Shown: one piece after another, positions 35,762-44,335 of the stretch
Layout of the letters: every line of letters begins with the position of its first letter
Numbering within the stretch: position 1 is the stretch's first letter
Assembly: GCA_016868895.1 (NCBI GenBank)
Contig: VGFK01000006.1
Location: forward strand, 19,021 to 83,020
DNA length: 64,000 bases
Reading direction: 5' to 3'
Source: Bacteroidota bacterium
GTDB taxonomy: Bacteria; Bacteroidota; Bacteroidia; Chitinophagales; Chitinophagaceae
The notes under the pieces: model-generated
Database searches by the model: none
What the model was told of the DNA's origin: nothing
Seen by the model: only the letters and a program-made list of their open reading frames with translations
Program-made: the position numbers and the translations under genes

Positions 35762-36322
35762 ATGTCGACGCATACAAATATACAATACGACAAGGCAGTG
35801 GAATCCTGCAACGAAATCTTTGTCAAAAAAACACGCGACTACGGAACCTCCTGGCGATGCTTGCGCATCATCTCCATTAACGATCAAATTTTCATTAAAG
35901 CCATGCGCATCCGAACCATTCAGGAGAAGAAAACCCAACGGGTAGGGGATGATATCATCAGCGAATTCAAAGGCATCGTGAATTATGGGGTCATCGGACT
36001 GATTCAATTGTCCATTGGCGAAAGCGAAATCCAGGATATTCCTCTTGAAACTGCTTCACAATTGTATTCCCAACACCTGACACTTGCCCGCGATACCATG
36101 CTCAATAAAAATCATGATTACGGAGAAGCCTGGCGCGACATGAGCCAGGAAAGTTTTGTCGATTTGATCCTCATGAAACTCAATCGCATCCGCCAAATTC
36201 TTTCCAACGATGGAAAAACCCTAATCAGTGAAGGAATAGACGCCAACTTTGTTGACATCATCAACTATGCAGTATTCGGCCTGATCCTCATTGAAGAAGA
36301 AAAAGAAGGTCATCATGCTTAA
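35762..36322 (+). CDS. DUF1599 protein with two tandem domain copies
   Basis: The 186-residue cytoplasmic protein consists of two copies of one domain: residues ~8-90 (KKTRDYGTSWRCLRI ... EFKGIVNYGVIGLIQL) and ~100-180 (NKNHDYGEAWRDMSQ ... NFVDIINYAVFGLIL). Each has the K..DYG..WR signature and a hydrophobic NY..IGLI helix. The family is known only as DUF1599, possibly linked to nucleotide modification. It is followed after 5 bases by a DoxX-like membrane protein, a pairing I believe is common in Bacteroidota. No function can be assigned. Confidence 0.88.
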   Translation: MSTHTNIQYDKAVESCNEIFVKKTRDYGTSWRCLRIISINDQIFIKAMRIRTIQEKKTQRVGDDIISEFKGIVNYGVIGLIQLSIGESEIQDIPLETASQLYSQHLTLARDTMLNKNHDYGEAWRDMSQESFVDLILMKLNRIRQILSNDGKTLISEGIDANFVDIINYAVFGLILIEEEKEGHHA

Positions 36323-36327
36323 CTACT

Positions 36328-37440
36328 ATGCATAAACTGTTTACCATAGCAAGATGGTTCGTAGGACTGCTGTTTATTTTCAGCGGCTTAGTCAAGGCGA
36401 ATGATCCGTTGGGACTCAGTTACAAAATGCAGGAGTTTTTTGAAGTTTGGCACATGGGGTTCTTGGACTCGTATACATTCTCCCTATCCGTCATCATCAT
36501 CACCTTTGAAATTGTTGCAGGGGTTGCCTTGCTGATCGGATGGCAATTCCGATTATTCAGCTGGCTTGTTTTACTGCTCATCATTTTCTTCACGTTTCTC
36601 ACAGGATATGCAGTTTTTTCCGGTAACATAAAAGAATGTGGTTGCTTTGGTGATTGCATACCGCTTTCTGCTGCTCAATCCTTTACCAAGGATCTTGTAT
36701 TACTGGTCATCACCGCTTGGCTGTTCATCAAACGAAAAAGTATACAGTCTGCAATATCCCGTTTTAAAGCGGTGTCATTGATTATCCTGGCAACGATCGC
36801 TTCACTGTATATTCAATATTATGCTGTAGAATACTTACCTCCTGTGGATTGCCTACCCTATAAAAAAGGAGTGGACATCTATGAGCAAATGAAGATTCCT
36901 TCCAATGCCATACCGGACAGCACCGTCATCACGTTTGTCTATCAGAAAGACGGAAAAGAGGTGGAGTTCGATACCGAGCATTTTCCAGTGGACTTTAGCG
37001 ACAGCGCATATTCGTTTGTTCGCCGATACGACAAGTTGATTCGAAAAGGAAATGCAGAACCCCCCATCAAGGATTTTGTCATCATGACACCAGAAGGGGT
37101 GGATACCACAGCAGCCATTCTGAACGATCCCCGAGAAATGTGGGTCATCTTTATCCGTCAAGTCGACAACAAAAGTAAAGCCTGGATCAATTCAATTCAA
37201 AAAATCAATGGATGGTCAATTGACAATCAGCGCCCGGTCATTGTTGTTACACCACAATTCGAAGCTGTGACGGATCTGTTTCAGCAATCAAACATTCAAC
37301 TTCCTGTTTACAAAGGAGATCTTGTAGCCATCAAAACTGCAGCGCGATCCAATCCAACCCTTTATCAACTTCAGCAGGGAGTCGTCTTGGATAAACGAGG
37401 CAGAGCCAACATGCTCCAGCCATTTGGATTTACAGAATGA
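36328..37440 (+). CDS. DoxX/BT_3928-family membrane protein
   Basis: The 370-residue protein has an N-terminal DoxX/MauE-like four-helix membrane domain (about 1-135; FVGLLFIFSGLVKANDPLGL, ECGCFGDCIPLSAAQSFTKD) and a further membrane helix near residue 150, then a soluble C-terminal domain outside (about 165-370) that may resemble a thioredoxin-like fold but lacks an obvious CxxC. The CGCFGDC loop suggests redox chemistry with partner thiols, as in MauE-type proteins. This is inferred from family. It is co-transcribed with DUF1599 and overlaps the convergent DUF721 gene by 11 bases. Confidence 0.85.
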   Translation: MHKLFTIARWFVGLLFIFSGLVKANDPLGLSYKMQEFFEVWHMGFLDSYTFSLSVIIITFEIVAGVALLIGWQFRLFSWLVLLLIIFFTFLTGYAVFSGNIKECGCFGDCIPLSAAQSFTKDLVLLVITAWLFIKRKSIQSAISRFKAVSLIILATIASLYIQYYAVEYLPPVDCLPYKKGVDIYEQMKIPSNAIPDSTVITFVYQKDGKEVEFDTEHFPVDFSDSAYSFVRRYDKLIRKGNAEPPIKDFVIMTPEGVDTTAAILNDPREMWVIFIRQVDNKSKAWINSIQKINGWSIDNQRPVIVVTPQFEAVTDLFQQSNIQLPVYKGDLVAIKTAARSNPTLYQLQQGVVLDKRGRANMLQPFGFTE

Positions 37441-37714
37441 CCACTTCTCTGACCGCTCCTTCCCCCATGGATTCATTGACGCGTTGAAGTATCAACTCTT
37501 TTTGAAAGACGAGTTCATTTTTTAAAGCAGCAACAGATGTTCGTATGAACAGTGTGCCGTTGCGCAATTCAATGGAATCGGTATACCGTGCAATGGTCTC
37601 ACTCATGATGGCTTCCCAATGTTCTTCGATGGTAAGGGATTGCATCCTGGATTTCAGTCGACTGGATTCCAGAAACTTTTTCAATGCATCTCCCAGGGAT
37701 AACGCTTCCGGCAT
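37430..37714 (-). CDS. DUF721 (DciA-like) protein
   Basis: From the ATG at 37714, one base after the recF stop, the product is 94 residues and matches DUF721: MPEALSLGDALKKFLESSRLKSRMQSLTIEEHWEAIM, then IELRNGTLFIRTSVAALKNELVFQKELILQRVNE. In other bacteria DUF721 proteins (DciA) help load the replicative helicase, so a replication-associated role next to recF is plausible. The track's longer start would lie inside recF and is rejected. It overlaps the end of the DoxX-like gene on the other strand. Confidence 0.88.
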   Translation of the reverse strand: MPEALSLGDALKKFLESSRLKSRMQSLTIEEHWEAIMSETIARYTDSIELRNGTLFIRTSVAALKNELVFQKELILQRVNESMGEGAVREVVIL

Positions 37715-37715
37715 T

Positions 37716-38795
37716 TTATAAAGCAATTGATTGGAAAGGTACAGAAATACCCTGCAATGCGTGTTGCATGCGCTCATGATGGGTATCGGTCAGGATTACC
37801 TGTCCCGCGTTTTTTTGCGTAACATGCACCAGCAACCGATGCAAACGCCCTGCATCGAGTTTTTCAAAAACATCATCCAGCAGGAGTATGGGCTCAAACC
37901 CATTGTGAGCAGTGAGCATATGAAAACACGCTAATTTGAGGGCGAACAACAGGCTCTTTTTTTGACCCTGAGAGGCCACTTGCTTGAAGGGAACCTGGTC
38001 CATTTCAAAATACAGATCATCACGGTGAGCGCCCAGGGTAGTTCGTTGACTATGGATGTCTTTCTGCCGTGCAGCGTTTAACGCTGCTGCAAAATCATCT
38101 TCCGGAATTCCTTTGATGTGCTCAATGGTTGGCTGCTCCGACTGTGAAGAAAAGTCGGCATACAAGCGTTCGACAACCGGTATAAATATTCTTAGAAAAT
38201 CAAGACGACGTGCATTAACCTGTGTTCCCCATTGAACGAGTTGAACATCCCAGGCATCCAGCAGGGAATGATCGATGTGATAGGGGTCTATTGACCTGAG
38301 GTACTTATTTCGTTCCTGCACAACCCGGTTGTAACGAATCAACGCATTCAGGTATTCGGCGTCCAATTGAGAAAGCAGGGAATCGATTAATTTTCGACGC
38401 TCTTCACTGCCGCCGGAAATGAGTCCTATATCATCCGGAGCAATAAAAACTACGGGGAGCTGACCGACATGATGAGCGAAAACGGGTATCATTTCCTTGT
38501 CCACCCTGAGCTCTTTTTTATTGGTTTCCCGCAGAATGAGTTCAACTTCTGCCTCATTGTTCATTTTCTCGAATACTCCAGTAAGTCTAAACCCTTGTTC
38601 TCCATGACGAACCGACTGTTGATCTCCTTTTGAAAAATAACTTTTGGTCAAACAAAGCATATGGATGGCATCCAACAAATTGGTTTTTCCGGCACCATTT
38701 TTCCCGCAGATGGCGGTAACGTGCTCGGTAAACCGAAACTCAGCAGTAGCATAATTCCTGAACTGCACAAGGGATATGGTGGAGATCCTGAACAT
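37716..38795 (-). CDS. recF: DNA replication/repair protein RecF
   Basis: The 359-residue SMC-like ATPase loads RecA at gapped DNA. It has the N-terminal RNYATAEFRFTEHVTAICGKNGAGKTNLLDAIHML with Walker A, the conserved PDDIGLISGGSEERRKLIDSLLSQ stretch, the ABC-signature-like SQGQKKSLLFALKLA and the Walker B/D-loop ILLLDDVFEKLDAGR near residue 305, ending with the RecF-type VILTDTH. It is the first gene of a minus-strand pair with DUF721 and divergent from pdhA. Confidence 0.97.
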   Translation of the reverse strand: MFRISTISLVQFRNYATAEFRFTEHVTAICGKNGAGKTNLLDAIHMLCLTKSYFSKGDQQSVRHGEQGFRLTGVFEKMNNEAEVELILRETNKKELRVDKEMIPVFAHHVGQLPVVFIAPDDIGLISGGSEERRKLIDSLLSQLDAEYLNALIRYNRVVQERNKYLRSIDPYHIDHSLLDAWDVQLVQWGTQVNARRLDFLRIFIPVVERLYADFSSQSEQPTIEHIKGIPEDDFAAALNAARQKDIHSQRTTLGAHRDDLYFEMDQVPFKQVASQGQKKSLLFALKLACFHMLTAHNGFEPILLLDDVFEKLDAGRLHRLLVHVTQKNAGQVILTDTHHERMQHALQGISVPFQSIAL

Positions 38796-38876
38796 GAGGG
38801 AAAAACAGGGGTTGAGAAGAAGCGTAAAAATAGGGAATACCCGTGTTCAGTCCCCCCTGTTTTGGGATTTTCGCAC

Positions 38877-38884
38877 TATATTTG
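38877..38884 (+). promoter_or_regulatory. -7 box (TATATTTG) for pdhA
   Basis: TATATTTG fits the consensus and lies 34 bases upstream of the pdhA ATG at 38919. No -33 TTG is found at the usual distance. Confidence 0.45.
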
Positions 38885-38918
38885 CACAACTTTTTGAACG
38901 ACAAATATTTTGTCCAAT

Positions 38919-39914
38919 ATGGCGGCAACCAAATTCACCAAGGAAACCTATCATTACTGGTACGAGATGATGCTTTTGCTCCGGAAATTTGAGGAGAAAG
39001 TGGGACAGCTCTATGGTATGCAAAAAATCCGTGGTTTTTGTCATTTGTACATCGGACAAGAAGCCCTAGCTGCTGGATGCATGACGGCCACGCGCCAGGA
39101 AGATCCGTTCATCACCGCCTACCGTGATCATGGTCTTGCATTGGCAAAAGGAATGACCGCAAATGAATGCATGGCTGAATTGTATGGTAAAGCAACCGGT
39201 TGCTCGAAAGGAAAAGGAGGAAGCATGCACTTTTTTGGTGTCGACAAGTATTTTTTTGGAGGGCATGGTATAGTAGGAGCACAAATTGGCACCGGTGCAG
39301 GTTTGGCGTTTGCAGAAAAGTACAAAGGCACCGATAACGTTTGCCTGACCTTTTTTGGCGATGGTGCTGCGCGACAAGGCATGCTCCACGAAACGTTCAA
39401 CCTGGCAATGATTTGGCAATTGCCTGTGATTTTCATTTGCGAGAACAACAACTATGCAATGGGAACTTCTGTCACCCGAACTTCCAATGTCACCGATATT
39501 TACAAATTGGCCGATGCATACGAAATGCCAGCCGACAAAGTTGACGGAATGAGCCCGGAAGCCGTTCACGAAGCAGTATCCCGAGCAGTGAGAAGAGCCC
39601 GAGAAGGAGGTGGACCCACATTGTTGGAAATGAAAACCTATCGGTACAAAGGCCACTCCATGAGTGATCCCCAAAAATACCGTTCAAAAGACGAGGTGGA
39701 AGAGTACAAGGAAAAAGACCCTATTGAACATTGTAAGTCGAAACTCCTGAGTGAATTTGGATACCGTGAAGAAGACATTACACTGATCGATGATCGGGTG
39801 AAGTCGGTAGTAGACGAATGCGTCCGCTTCGCTGAAGAGAGCCCTTTGCCTGACGACAGTGAACTGTTGAAAGATGTGTACCAACAGCAAGATTATCCTT
39901 TTATTGTTGATTAA
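38919..39914 (+). CDS. pdhA: Pyruvate dehydrogenase E1 component, alpha subunit
   Basis: The product (331 residues from ATG 38919; the TTG at 38910 is rejected) is the TPP-dependent alpha subunit that decarboxylates pyruvate. It shows RGFCHLYIGQEALAAG, GKGGSMHFF, the TPP motif GDGAARQGMLHE...ENNNYAMGTS (about residues 147-180), and the phosphorylation-loop-like YRYKGHSMSDPQKYRSKDEVEEY. The beta subunit and E2 are not adjacent, so the complex is encoded at more than one place. A different branched-chain substrate is possible but the sequence reads as PDH. A TPR protein gene follows after 15 bases. Confidence 0.93.
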   Translation: MAATKFTKETYHYWYEMMLLLRKFEEKVGQLYGMQKIRGFCHLYIGQEALAAGCMTATRQEDPFITAYRDHGLALAKGMTANECMAELYGKATGCSKGKGGSMHFFGVDKYFFGGHGIVGAQIGTGAGLAFAEKYKGTDNVCLTFFGDGAARQGMLHETFNLAMIWQLPVIFICENNNYAMGTSVTRTSNVTDIYKLADAYEMPADKVDGMSPEAVHEAVSRAVRRAREGGGPTLLEMKTYRYKGHSMSDPQKYRSKDEVEEYKEKDPIEHCKSKLLSEFGYREEDITLIDDRVKSVVDECVRFAEESPLPDDSELLKDVYQQQDYPFIVD

Positions 39915-39929
39915 TTCATACGCAGATAT

Positions 39930-40607
39930 ATGGCAGAACATAAAAATTTAGAGCAGGCCGACCAGGAAGTAGTGAATAAAGCAGTCGGTTTTTGGAACGC
40001 ATATGGTAAAAAACTTTCAATTGGCATCGCTGCATTGGTGATATTGGTGGGAGGTTATTGGGCCTATGGAAGTTTCGTTCAAGCTCCAAAAGAACAGAAA
40101 GCCAACGAAGAAATTTTCATGGCTGAATCCTTTTTCAGAAAAGATTCTTTTAACCTGGCGCTCAATGGCAATGCAGCGACACCTGGATTGTTAAAAGTCA
40201 TCAGCAAATACGACGGAACCCAATCTGCTAACCTTGCCCGTCTTTATGCAGGCGAATGCTACCTCCAGTTGGGCGAATTTCAAAAGGCAATTGATCAATT
40301 GGAAAAGTTCAGCAGCAACGGTGCAAAGCAAGTGGAAGCCAAAGTGGAAGGTTTACTGGGGGATGCCTATGCAGAATTGAAAAAGAATGAGGAAGCAATT
40401 GCACATTATAAAAAAGCAGGAACCTTGTTTCCCGACGATCAGGCAATCTCTTCTGAATACCTGTTCAGAGGCGCCTTGCTTTCTGAAATGAGCAACAAAA
40501 ATGAGGAGGCCATCGAACTCTATCAGCTGCTCAAAGAAAAGTATCCTCGCACCGATAAGGGATTTGTAGTCGATAAATACCTGGCTCGCCTGGGTGTTGT
40601 CAGATAA
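39930..40607 (+). CDS. Membrane-anchored tetratricopeptide-repeat protein
   Basis: The 225-residue protein has a short cytoplasmic N-terminus, one membrane helix (about 29-50; LSIGIAALVILVGGYWAYGSF), and TPR repeats outside (about 75-220; ANLARLYAGECYLQLGEFQKAIDQLEKF; EGLLGDAYAELKKNEEAIAHYKKAG; EEAIELYQLLKEKYP). This is the layout of YfgM-like periplasmic TPR proteins, which act in outer-membrane or secretion-associated quality control. Role here is not known. The stop overlaps the next start by one base (TAATG), indicating coupling with the LutA-like gene. Confidence 0.85.
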   Translation: MAEHKNLEQADQEVVNKAVGFWNAYGKKLSIGIAALVILVGGYWAYGSFVQAPKEQKANEEIFMAESFFRKDSFNLALNGNAATPGLLKVISKYDGTQSANLARLYAGECYLQLGEFQKAIDQLEKFSSNGAKQVEAKVEGLLGDAYAELKKNEEAIAHYKKAGTLFPDDQAISSEYLFRGALLSEMSNKNEEAIELYQLLKEKYPRTDKGFVVDKYLARLGVVR

Positions 40608-41326
40608 TGAACGTACACGTCTTCATACCTTGTTTCATCGATCAGCTCTATCCCCAAACGGGATTCAATACCATCAAAGTGCTCGAACGAGCGGGATGCA
40701 CTGTTTCCTATAACCCTGCTCAAACCTGTTGTGGACAGCCCGCTTTCAATGCCGGGTACTGGGGAGAATCCCGCGAAGTATGCAATAAGTTCTTACAGGA
40801 TACCGCTGAAGCCGAGTACATCGTCATGCCCAGTGCCTCTTGTGCTGGATTTGTGCGCAATTATTACCCGACGATCTACGACAAATCTTCGACTCCAGGC
40901 GTAACAAAAGGACTCAAAGAACGGGTATACGAGTTGAGTGATTTTTTGGTCAATGTTGTACACATTGATGACCTGGGCGCGCGACTGGAAGGAGTTGGTA
41001 CCTATCACCATTCGTGTGCCGCATTGCGGGAATGTTCATTGAAAAAGGAACCCCTGCAGTTGCTGGCTAAGGTGGGGGGACTTGAACTGGTAACGCTGCC
41101 AGAAGAAGAGACCTGTTGCGGATTTGGAGGAACCTTTGCCGTAAAATTTGAAGGAATTTCAACAGCTATGGGGGATCAAAAAATAGAAAACGCAAAAAAG
41201 ACAAAAGCTGAGTTTTTGATCTCCTCGGACATGAGCTGTCTGATGCACCTCAGCGGAGTAGCCGAAAAATCATCCGTTCCCATTAAAGCAATGCATTTGG
41301 CCGATGTGTTGGCCAGTGGATACTAA
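40607..41326 (+). CDS. LutA/YkgE-like (Fe-S) cluster-binding CCG-domain protein
   Basis: The 239-residue cytoplasmic protein has two CCG domains, with CCGQP around residue 41 and CCGFGG around residue 166, plus YHHSCAALRE and SSDMSCLMHL. This is the fold of LutA/YkgE, a subunit of L-lactate oxidation complexes, and of heterodisulfide-reductase-like subunits. LutB and LutC are absent from the neighbourhood, so the electron partner is unknown. The gene starts inside the stop of the TPR gene and is followed after 9 bases by an EVE-domain gene. Confidence 0.9.
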   Translation: MNVHVFIPCFIDQLYPQTGFNTIKVLERAGCTVSYNPAQTCCGQPAFNAGYWGESREVCNKFLQDTAEAEYIVMPSASCAGFVRNYYPTIYDKSSTPGVTKGLKERVYELSDFLVNVVHIDDLGARLEGVGTYHHSCAALRECSLKKEPLQLLAKVGGLELVTLPEEETCCGFGGTFAVKFEGISTAMGDQKIENAKKTKAEFLISSDMSCLMHLSGVAEKSSVPIKAMHLADVLASGY

Positions 41327-41335
41327 TCGTTTGCT

Positions 41336-41746
41336 ATGGCATATTGGCTCATAAAATCAGAACCGTTTAAGTACTCATGGGAACAGTTTGAAAAGGATGG
41401 ACAAACCTTTTGGGACGGTGTCCGCAATTATGCCGCTCGCAACAATTTACGGAGCATGAAAAAAGGGGATCTCGCTTTTTTTTATCATTCGAATGAGGGA
41501 ATGGAAATTGTAGGTATTGCCAAAGTAGTAAAAGAAGCCTATCAGGACCCCACCACAGATGAATCGGCCTGGGTGGCGGTGGATGTAAAGCCGCATAAAC
41601 GACTGAAAAATCCGGTCTCACTGAGCTCCATCAAATCAGAAAAAAAACTGGTCAATATGGCCCTTATACGACTGGGCCGACTCTCCGTCCAACCGGTCTT
41701 GGAAACCGAATGGAATATCGTCCTAAAAATGGCTGGAATGGCCTAA
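41336..41746 (+). CDS. EVE domain-containing protein
   Basis: The 136-residue protein is a single EVE domain, part of the PUA-like superfamily that reads modified bases in DNA or RNA. Family sequence is MAYWLIKSEPFKYSWEQFEKDGQTFWDGVRNYAARNNLRSMKKGDLAFFYHSNEGMEIVGIAKV, with WDGVRNYAARN as the best signature. Stand-alone bacterial EVE proteins are linked to RNA modification or to restriction of modified DNA; which applies here is not evident. No methylase or restriction gene lies nearby. The promoter of gyrA begins just after its stop. Confidence 0.93.
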   Translation: MAYWLIKSEPFKYSWEQFEKDGQTFWDGVRNYAARNNLRSMKKGDLAFFYHSNEGMEIVGIAKVVKEAYQDPTTDESAWVAVDVKPHKRLKNPVSLSSIKSEKKLVNMALIRLGRLSVQPVLETEWNIVLKMAGMA

Positions 41747-41752
41747 AATCAG

Positions 41753-41760
41753 TAGATTTG
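41753..41760 (+). promoter_or_regulatory. -7 box (TAGATTTG) for gyrA
   Basis: TAGATTTG matches TAnnTTTG and lies 46 bases upstream of the gyrA ATG. The -33 element is not clear. Confidence 0.45.
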
Positions 41761-41806
41761 TATCTATAAATCAATCCTGTTTTTAACGGCTCTTTTTTAT
41801 TAAAAA

Positions 41807-44317
41807 ATGGACGAAAACAATCTCCCTGAACAGACCCACGATACCAATCGAATAGTCCCGATCAACATCGAAGAGCAGATGAAAGCTGCTTACATCGATT
41901 ATTCCATGAGTGTGATCGTTGGAAGGGCCCTTCCGGATGCCCGTGACGGTTTAAAACCTGTGCATCGTCGCATTCTATTTGCGATGAATGAATTGGGAAT
42001 GGATTACAATAAACCCACCCGTAAATGCGCAAGAATTGTCGGTGAGGTTTTGGGCAAATACCATCCGCACGGTGATACGGCTGTTTACGATTCACTGGTG
42101 CGCATGGGGCAGGAATGGAACACGCGCTACCCAACCATCGATAAACAGGGAAATTTTGGATCTCCCGATGGAGAAGGACCTGCAGCCATGCGTTATACAG
42201 AAGCGCGTCTTCAGCGGCTTGCGGGATTCATGATGGACGACATCGATAAAGAGACGGTTGATTTTCAACTCAATTTTGATGATTCACTCGAAGAGCCAAC
42301 CGTTCTTCCAACCCGTATACCTCATTTGTTGATCAACGGAAGCAGTGGTATAGCAGTAGGCATGGCCACCAATATGCTGCCCCATAATTTGGCAGAAGTC
42401 ATTGATGGATGCATTGCCTACATCGACAACCGCAGCATTGAAATCGACGAGTTGATGCAATTGGTGAAAGCACCTGATTTTCCAGGAGGCGGAATCATTT
42501 ATGGAATGGAAGGCGTTAAGTCGGCCATGCATACCGGTCGCGGTCGCGTTGTCCTTCGGGGAAAAGTTTCCATCGATACAAAAGCCAACGGCCGCGGGCA
42601 AATTGTCATCACCGAAGTACCGTATCAGGTCAGTCGAGATGTGCTTACCGCCCGTATTGGTCAATTGGTGAATGAAAAAATAATTGAAGGCATTACCAAT
42701 GTCAACAATGAGTCCACTGAAAAAGAAGGAACGCGAATTGTAATCGATATACGCAAAGATGCGGTTGCCAATGTGATCGTGAACCAACTGTACAAGTTTA
42801 CAGATCTGCAAACTTCCTACGGTATCAATAATGTGGCGCTGGTTAAAGGTCGACCTAAAATCATGAACCTCAAGGATCAGATTGGGGTCTTCATTGATTT
42901 CCGACACGAGGTCGTGATAAAACGCGCTCAATTCCAACTGAAAGAGGCGGAAAAGAAAGCGCATATCCTTGAAGGATACTTGATTGCACTGGATCACCTG
43001 GATGCCGTCATTCAACTGATCCGCAATGCAAGTACTCCGGAGTTGGCAAAAGAAGGGTTGATCACTCAGTTCGGAATGAGCGAAATACAGTCCAAAGCTG
43101 TATTGGAGTTGCGTCTGCAACGCCTCACCGGAATGGAGATTGAAAAGATTCGGGAAGAGTTTGCTGAAATCATGAAAGTGATTGCCGAATTGAAAGATTT
43201 GTTGTCGGATGAATCCAAACGATTTGAATTGATCAAAACTGAGCTTCGCGAGGTACAGGATAAATTTGGCGACGATCGCAAAACAGAGATCACCTACCTG
43301 GATAACGAAGTACGCATTGAAGACCTGATCAAAGAAGAGGATGTGGTTATCACAGTTTCTCACCTGGGGTACATCAAGCGCACATCAGCCGATGAGTACA
43401 GGGCACAGAAAAGAGGGGGAAGGGGTTCCATTGGAGGAAAGACCCGTCAGGAAGATTACATTGAACATCTTTTTGTAGCGTCTACACACCATACATTGTT
43501 GTTCTTTACTGAAAAAGGTCGCTGCTACTGGCTGAAGGTGTATGAAATTCCGGAAGGCGATAAGCAAGGAAAGGGTAGGGCCATTCAGAATTTAATGCAA
43601 TTGCCGCAAGACGATAAGATTCGCACAATCATTGATGTAAAAAATTTAAGCGACGAGGCATTTGTACAGGAGCACTATATTGTCTTGTGTACCAGACAAG
43701 GCATCATCAAAAAAACCTCGCTTCAGGAATTCAGTCGCCCCCGTGCAACCGGCGTAAACGCCATTACCATTGTGGAAGGCGATCAGTTGTTGGATGCACG
43801 GCTTACCGACGGTAACTGCGAAATCATGTTGGCTGTTCAATCGGGCAGAGCCATTCGCTTCCCTGAAGAAAAAGTTCGTCCAACCGGTAGGGGTGCAATT
43901 GGCGTAGCGGGTATTGAAGTGGATGAAACAGGAGATGGAGTGGTGGGTATGATTTGTGTGAACACAAGTGATAAGTCCCGCACCGTTTTAGTGGTTTCGG
44001 AAAAAGGATTTGGAAAACGAACTCTCATTGATGAATACCGCATCACCAATCGCGGTGGCAAAGGGGTAAAAACCATCAACGTTACTGAAAAAACCGGTAA
44101 ATTGGTAGGCATACTCGATGTGAGTGAGAAGGAAGATTTGATGATCACCTGTGCATCGGGAATTACCATCCGTATGCCTATTGCAGAAATCAGCGAGCAG
44201 GGAAGGGCTACCCAGGGTGTAAAACTCATCAAGTTGGATGAGGAAGATGAAATCGCTGCAATCACCAAGTTGGATGAAGAAAACGATCAAACAACAGAAC
44301 CCCCAACACAACCATAA
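41807..44317 (+). CDS. gyrA: DNA gyrase subunit A
   Basis: The 836-residue subunit breaks and rejoins DNA during negative supercoiling. Hallmarks are the N-terminal YSMSVIVGRALPDARDGLKPVHRRILFAM, the catalytic Tyr in AAMRYTEARLQ (about residue 130), KYHPHGDTAVYDSLVRMGQ in the quinolone region, and a C-terminal six-repeat beta-pinwheel. The GyrA-box is present as QKRGGRGSIGG, which supports gyrase over topoisomerase IV. A short acidic C-terminus (DEENDQTTEPPTQP) follows. A TPR protein gene starts 18 bases after it. Confidence 0.97.
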   Translation: MDENNLPEQTHDTNRIVPINIEEQMKAAYIDYSMSVIVGRALPDARDGLKPVHRRILFAMNELGMDYNKPTRKCARIVGEVLGKYHPHGDTAVYDSLVRMGQEWNTRYPTIDKQGNFGSPDGEGPAAMRYTEARLQRLAGFMMDDIDKETVDFQLNFDDSLEEPTVLPTRIPHLLINGSSGIAVGMATNMLPHNLAEVIDGCIAYIDNRSIEIDELMQLVKAPDFPGGGIIYGMEGVKSAMHTGRGRVVLRGKVSIDTKANGRGQIVITEVPYQVSRDVLTARIGQLVNEKIIEGITNVNNESTEKEGTRIVIDIRKDAVANVIVNQLYKFTDLQTSYGINNVALVKGRPKIMNLKDQIGVFIDFRHEVVIKRAQFQLKEAEKKAHILEGYLIALDHLDAVIQLIRNASTPELAKEGLITQFGMSEIQSKAVLELRLQRLTGMEIEKIREEFAEIMKVIAELKDLLSDESKRFELIKTELREVQDKFGDDRKTEITYLDNEVRIEDLIKEEDVVITVSHLGYIKRTSADEYRAQKRGGRGSIGGKTRQEDYIEHLFVASTHHTLLFFTEKGRCYWLKVYEIPEGDKQGKGRAIQNLMQLPQDDKIRTIIDVKNLSDEAFVQEHYIVLCTRQGIIKKTSLQEFSRPRATGVNAITIVEGDQLLDARLTDGNCEIMLAVQSGRAIRFPEEKVRPTGRGAIGVAGIEVDETGDGVVGMICVNTSDKSRTVLVVSEKGFGKRTLIDEYRITNRGGKGVKTINVTEKTGKLVGILDVSEKEDLMITCASGITIRMPIAEISEQGRATQGVKLIKLDEEDEIAAITKLDEENDQTTEPPTQP

Positions 44318-44335
44318 TTATTTCAATACCATCAC

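Noticed and set aside
39066-39674. 202-codon minus-strand ORF inside pdhA
   Set aside because: Antisense shadow of a strongly conserved gene with no domain or start context of its own.
42284-43363. 359-codon minus-strand ORF inside gyrA
   Set aside because: Lies entirely antisense to the well-conserved gyrA frame; its translation has no recognisable family features and is rich in Cys/His/Phe typical of shadow frames.
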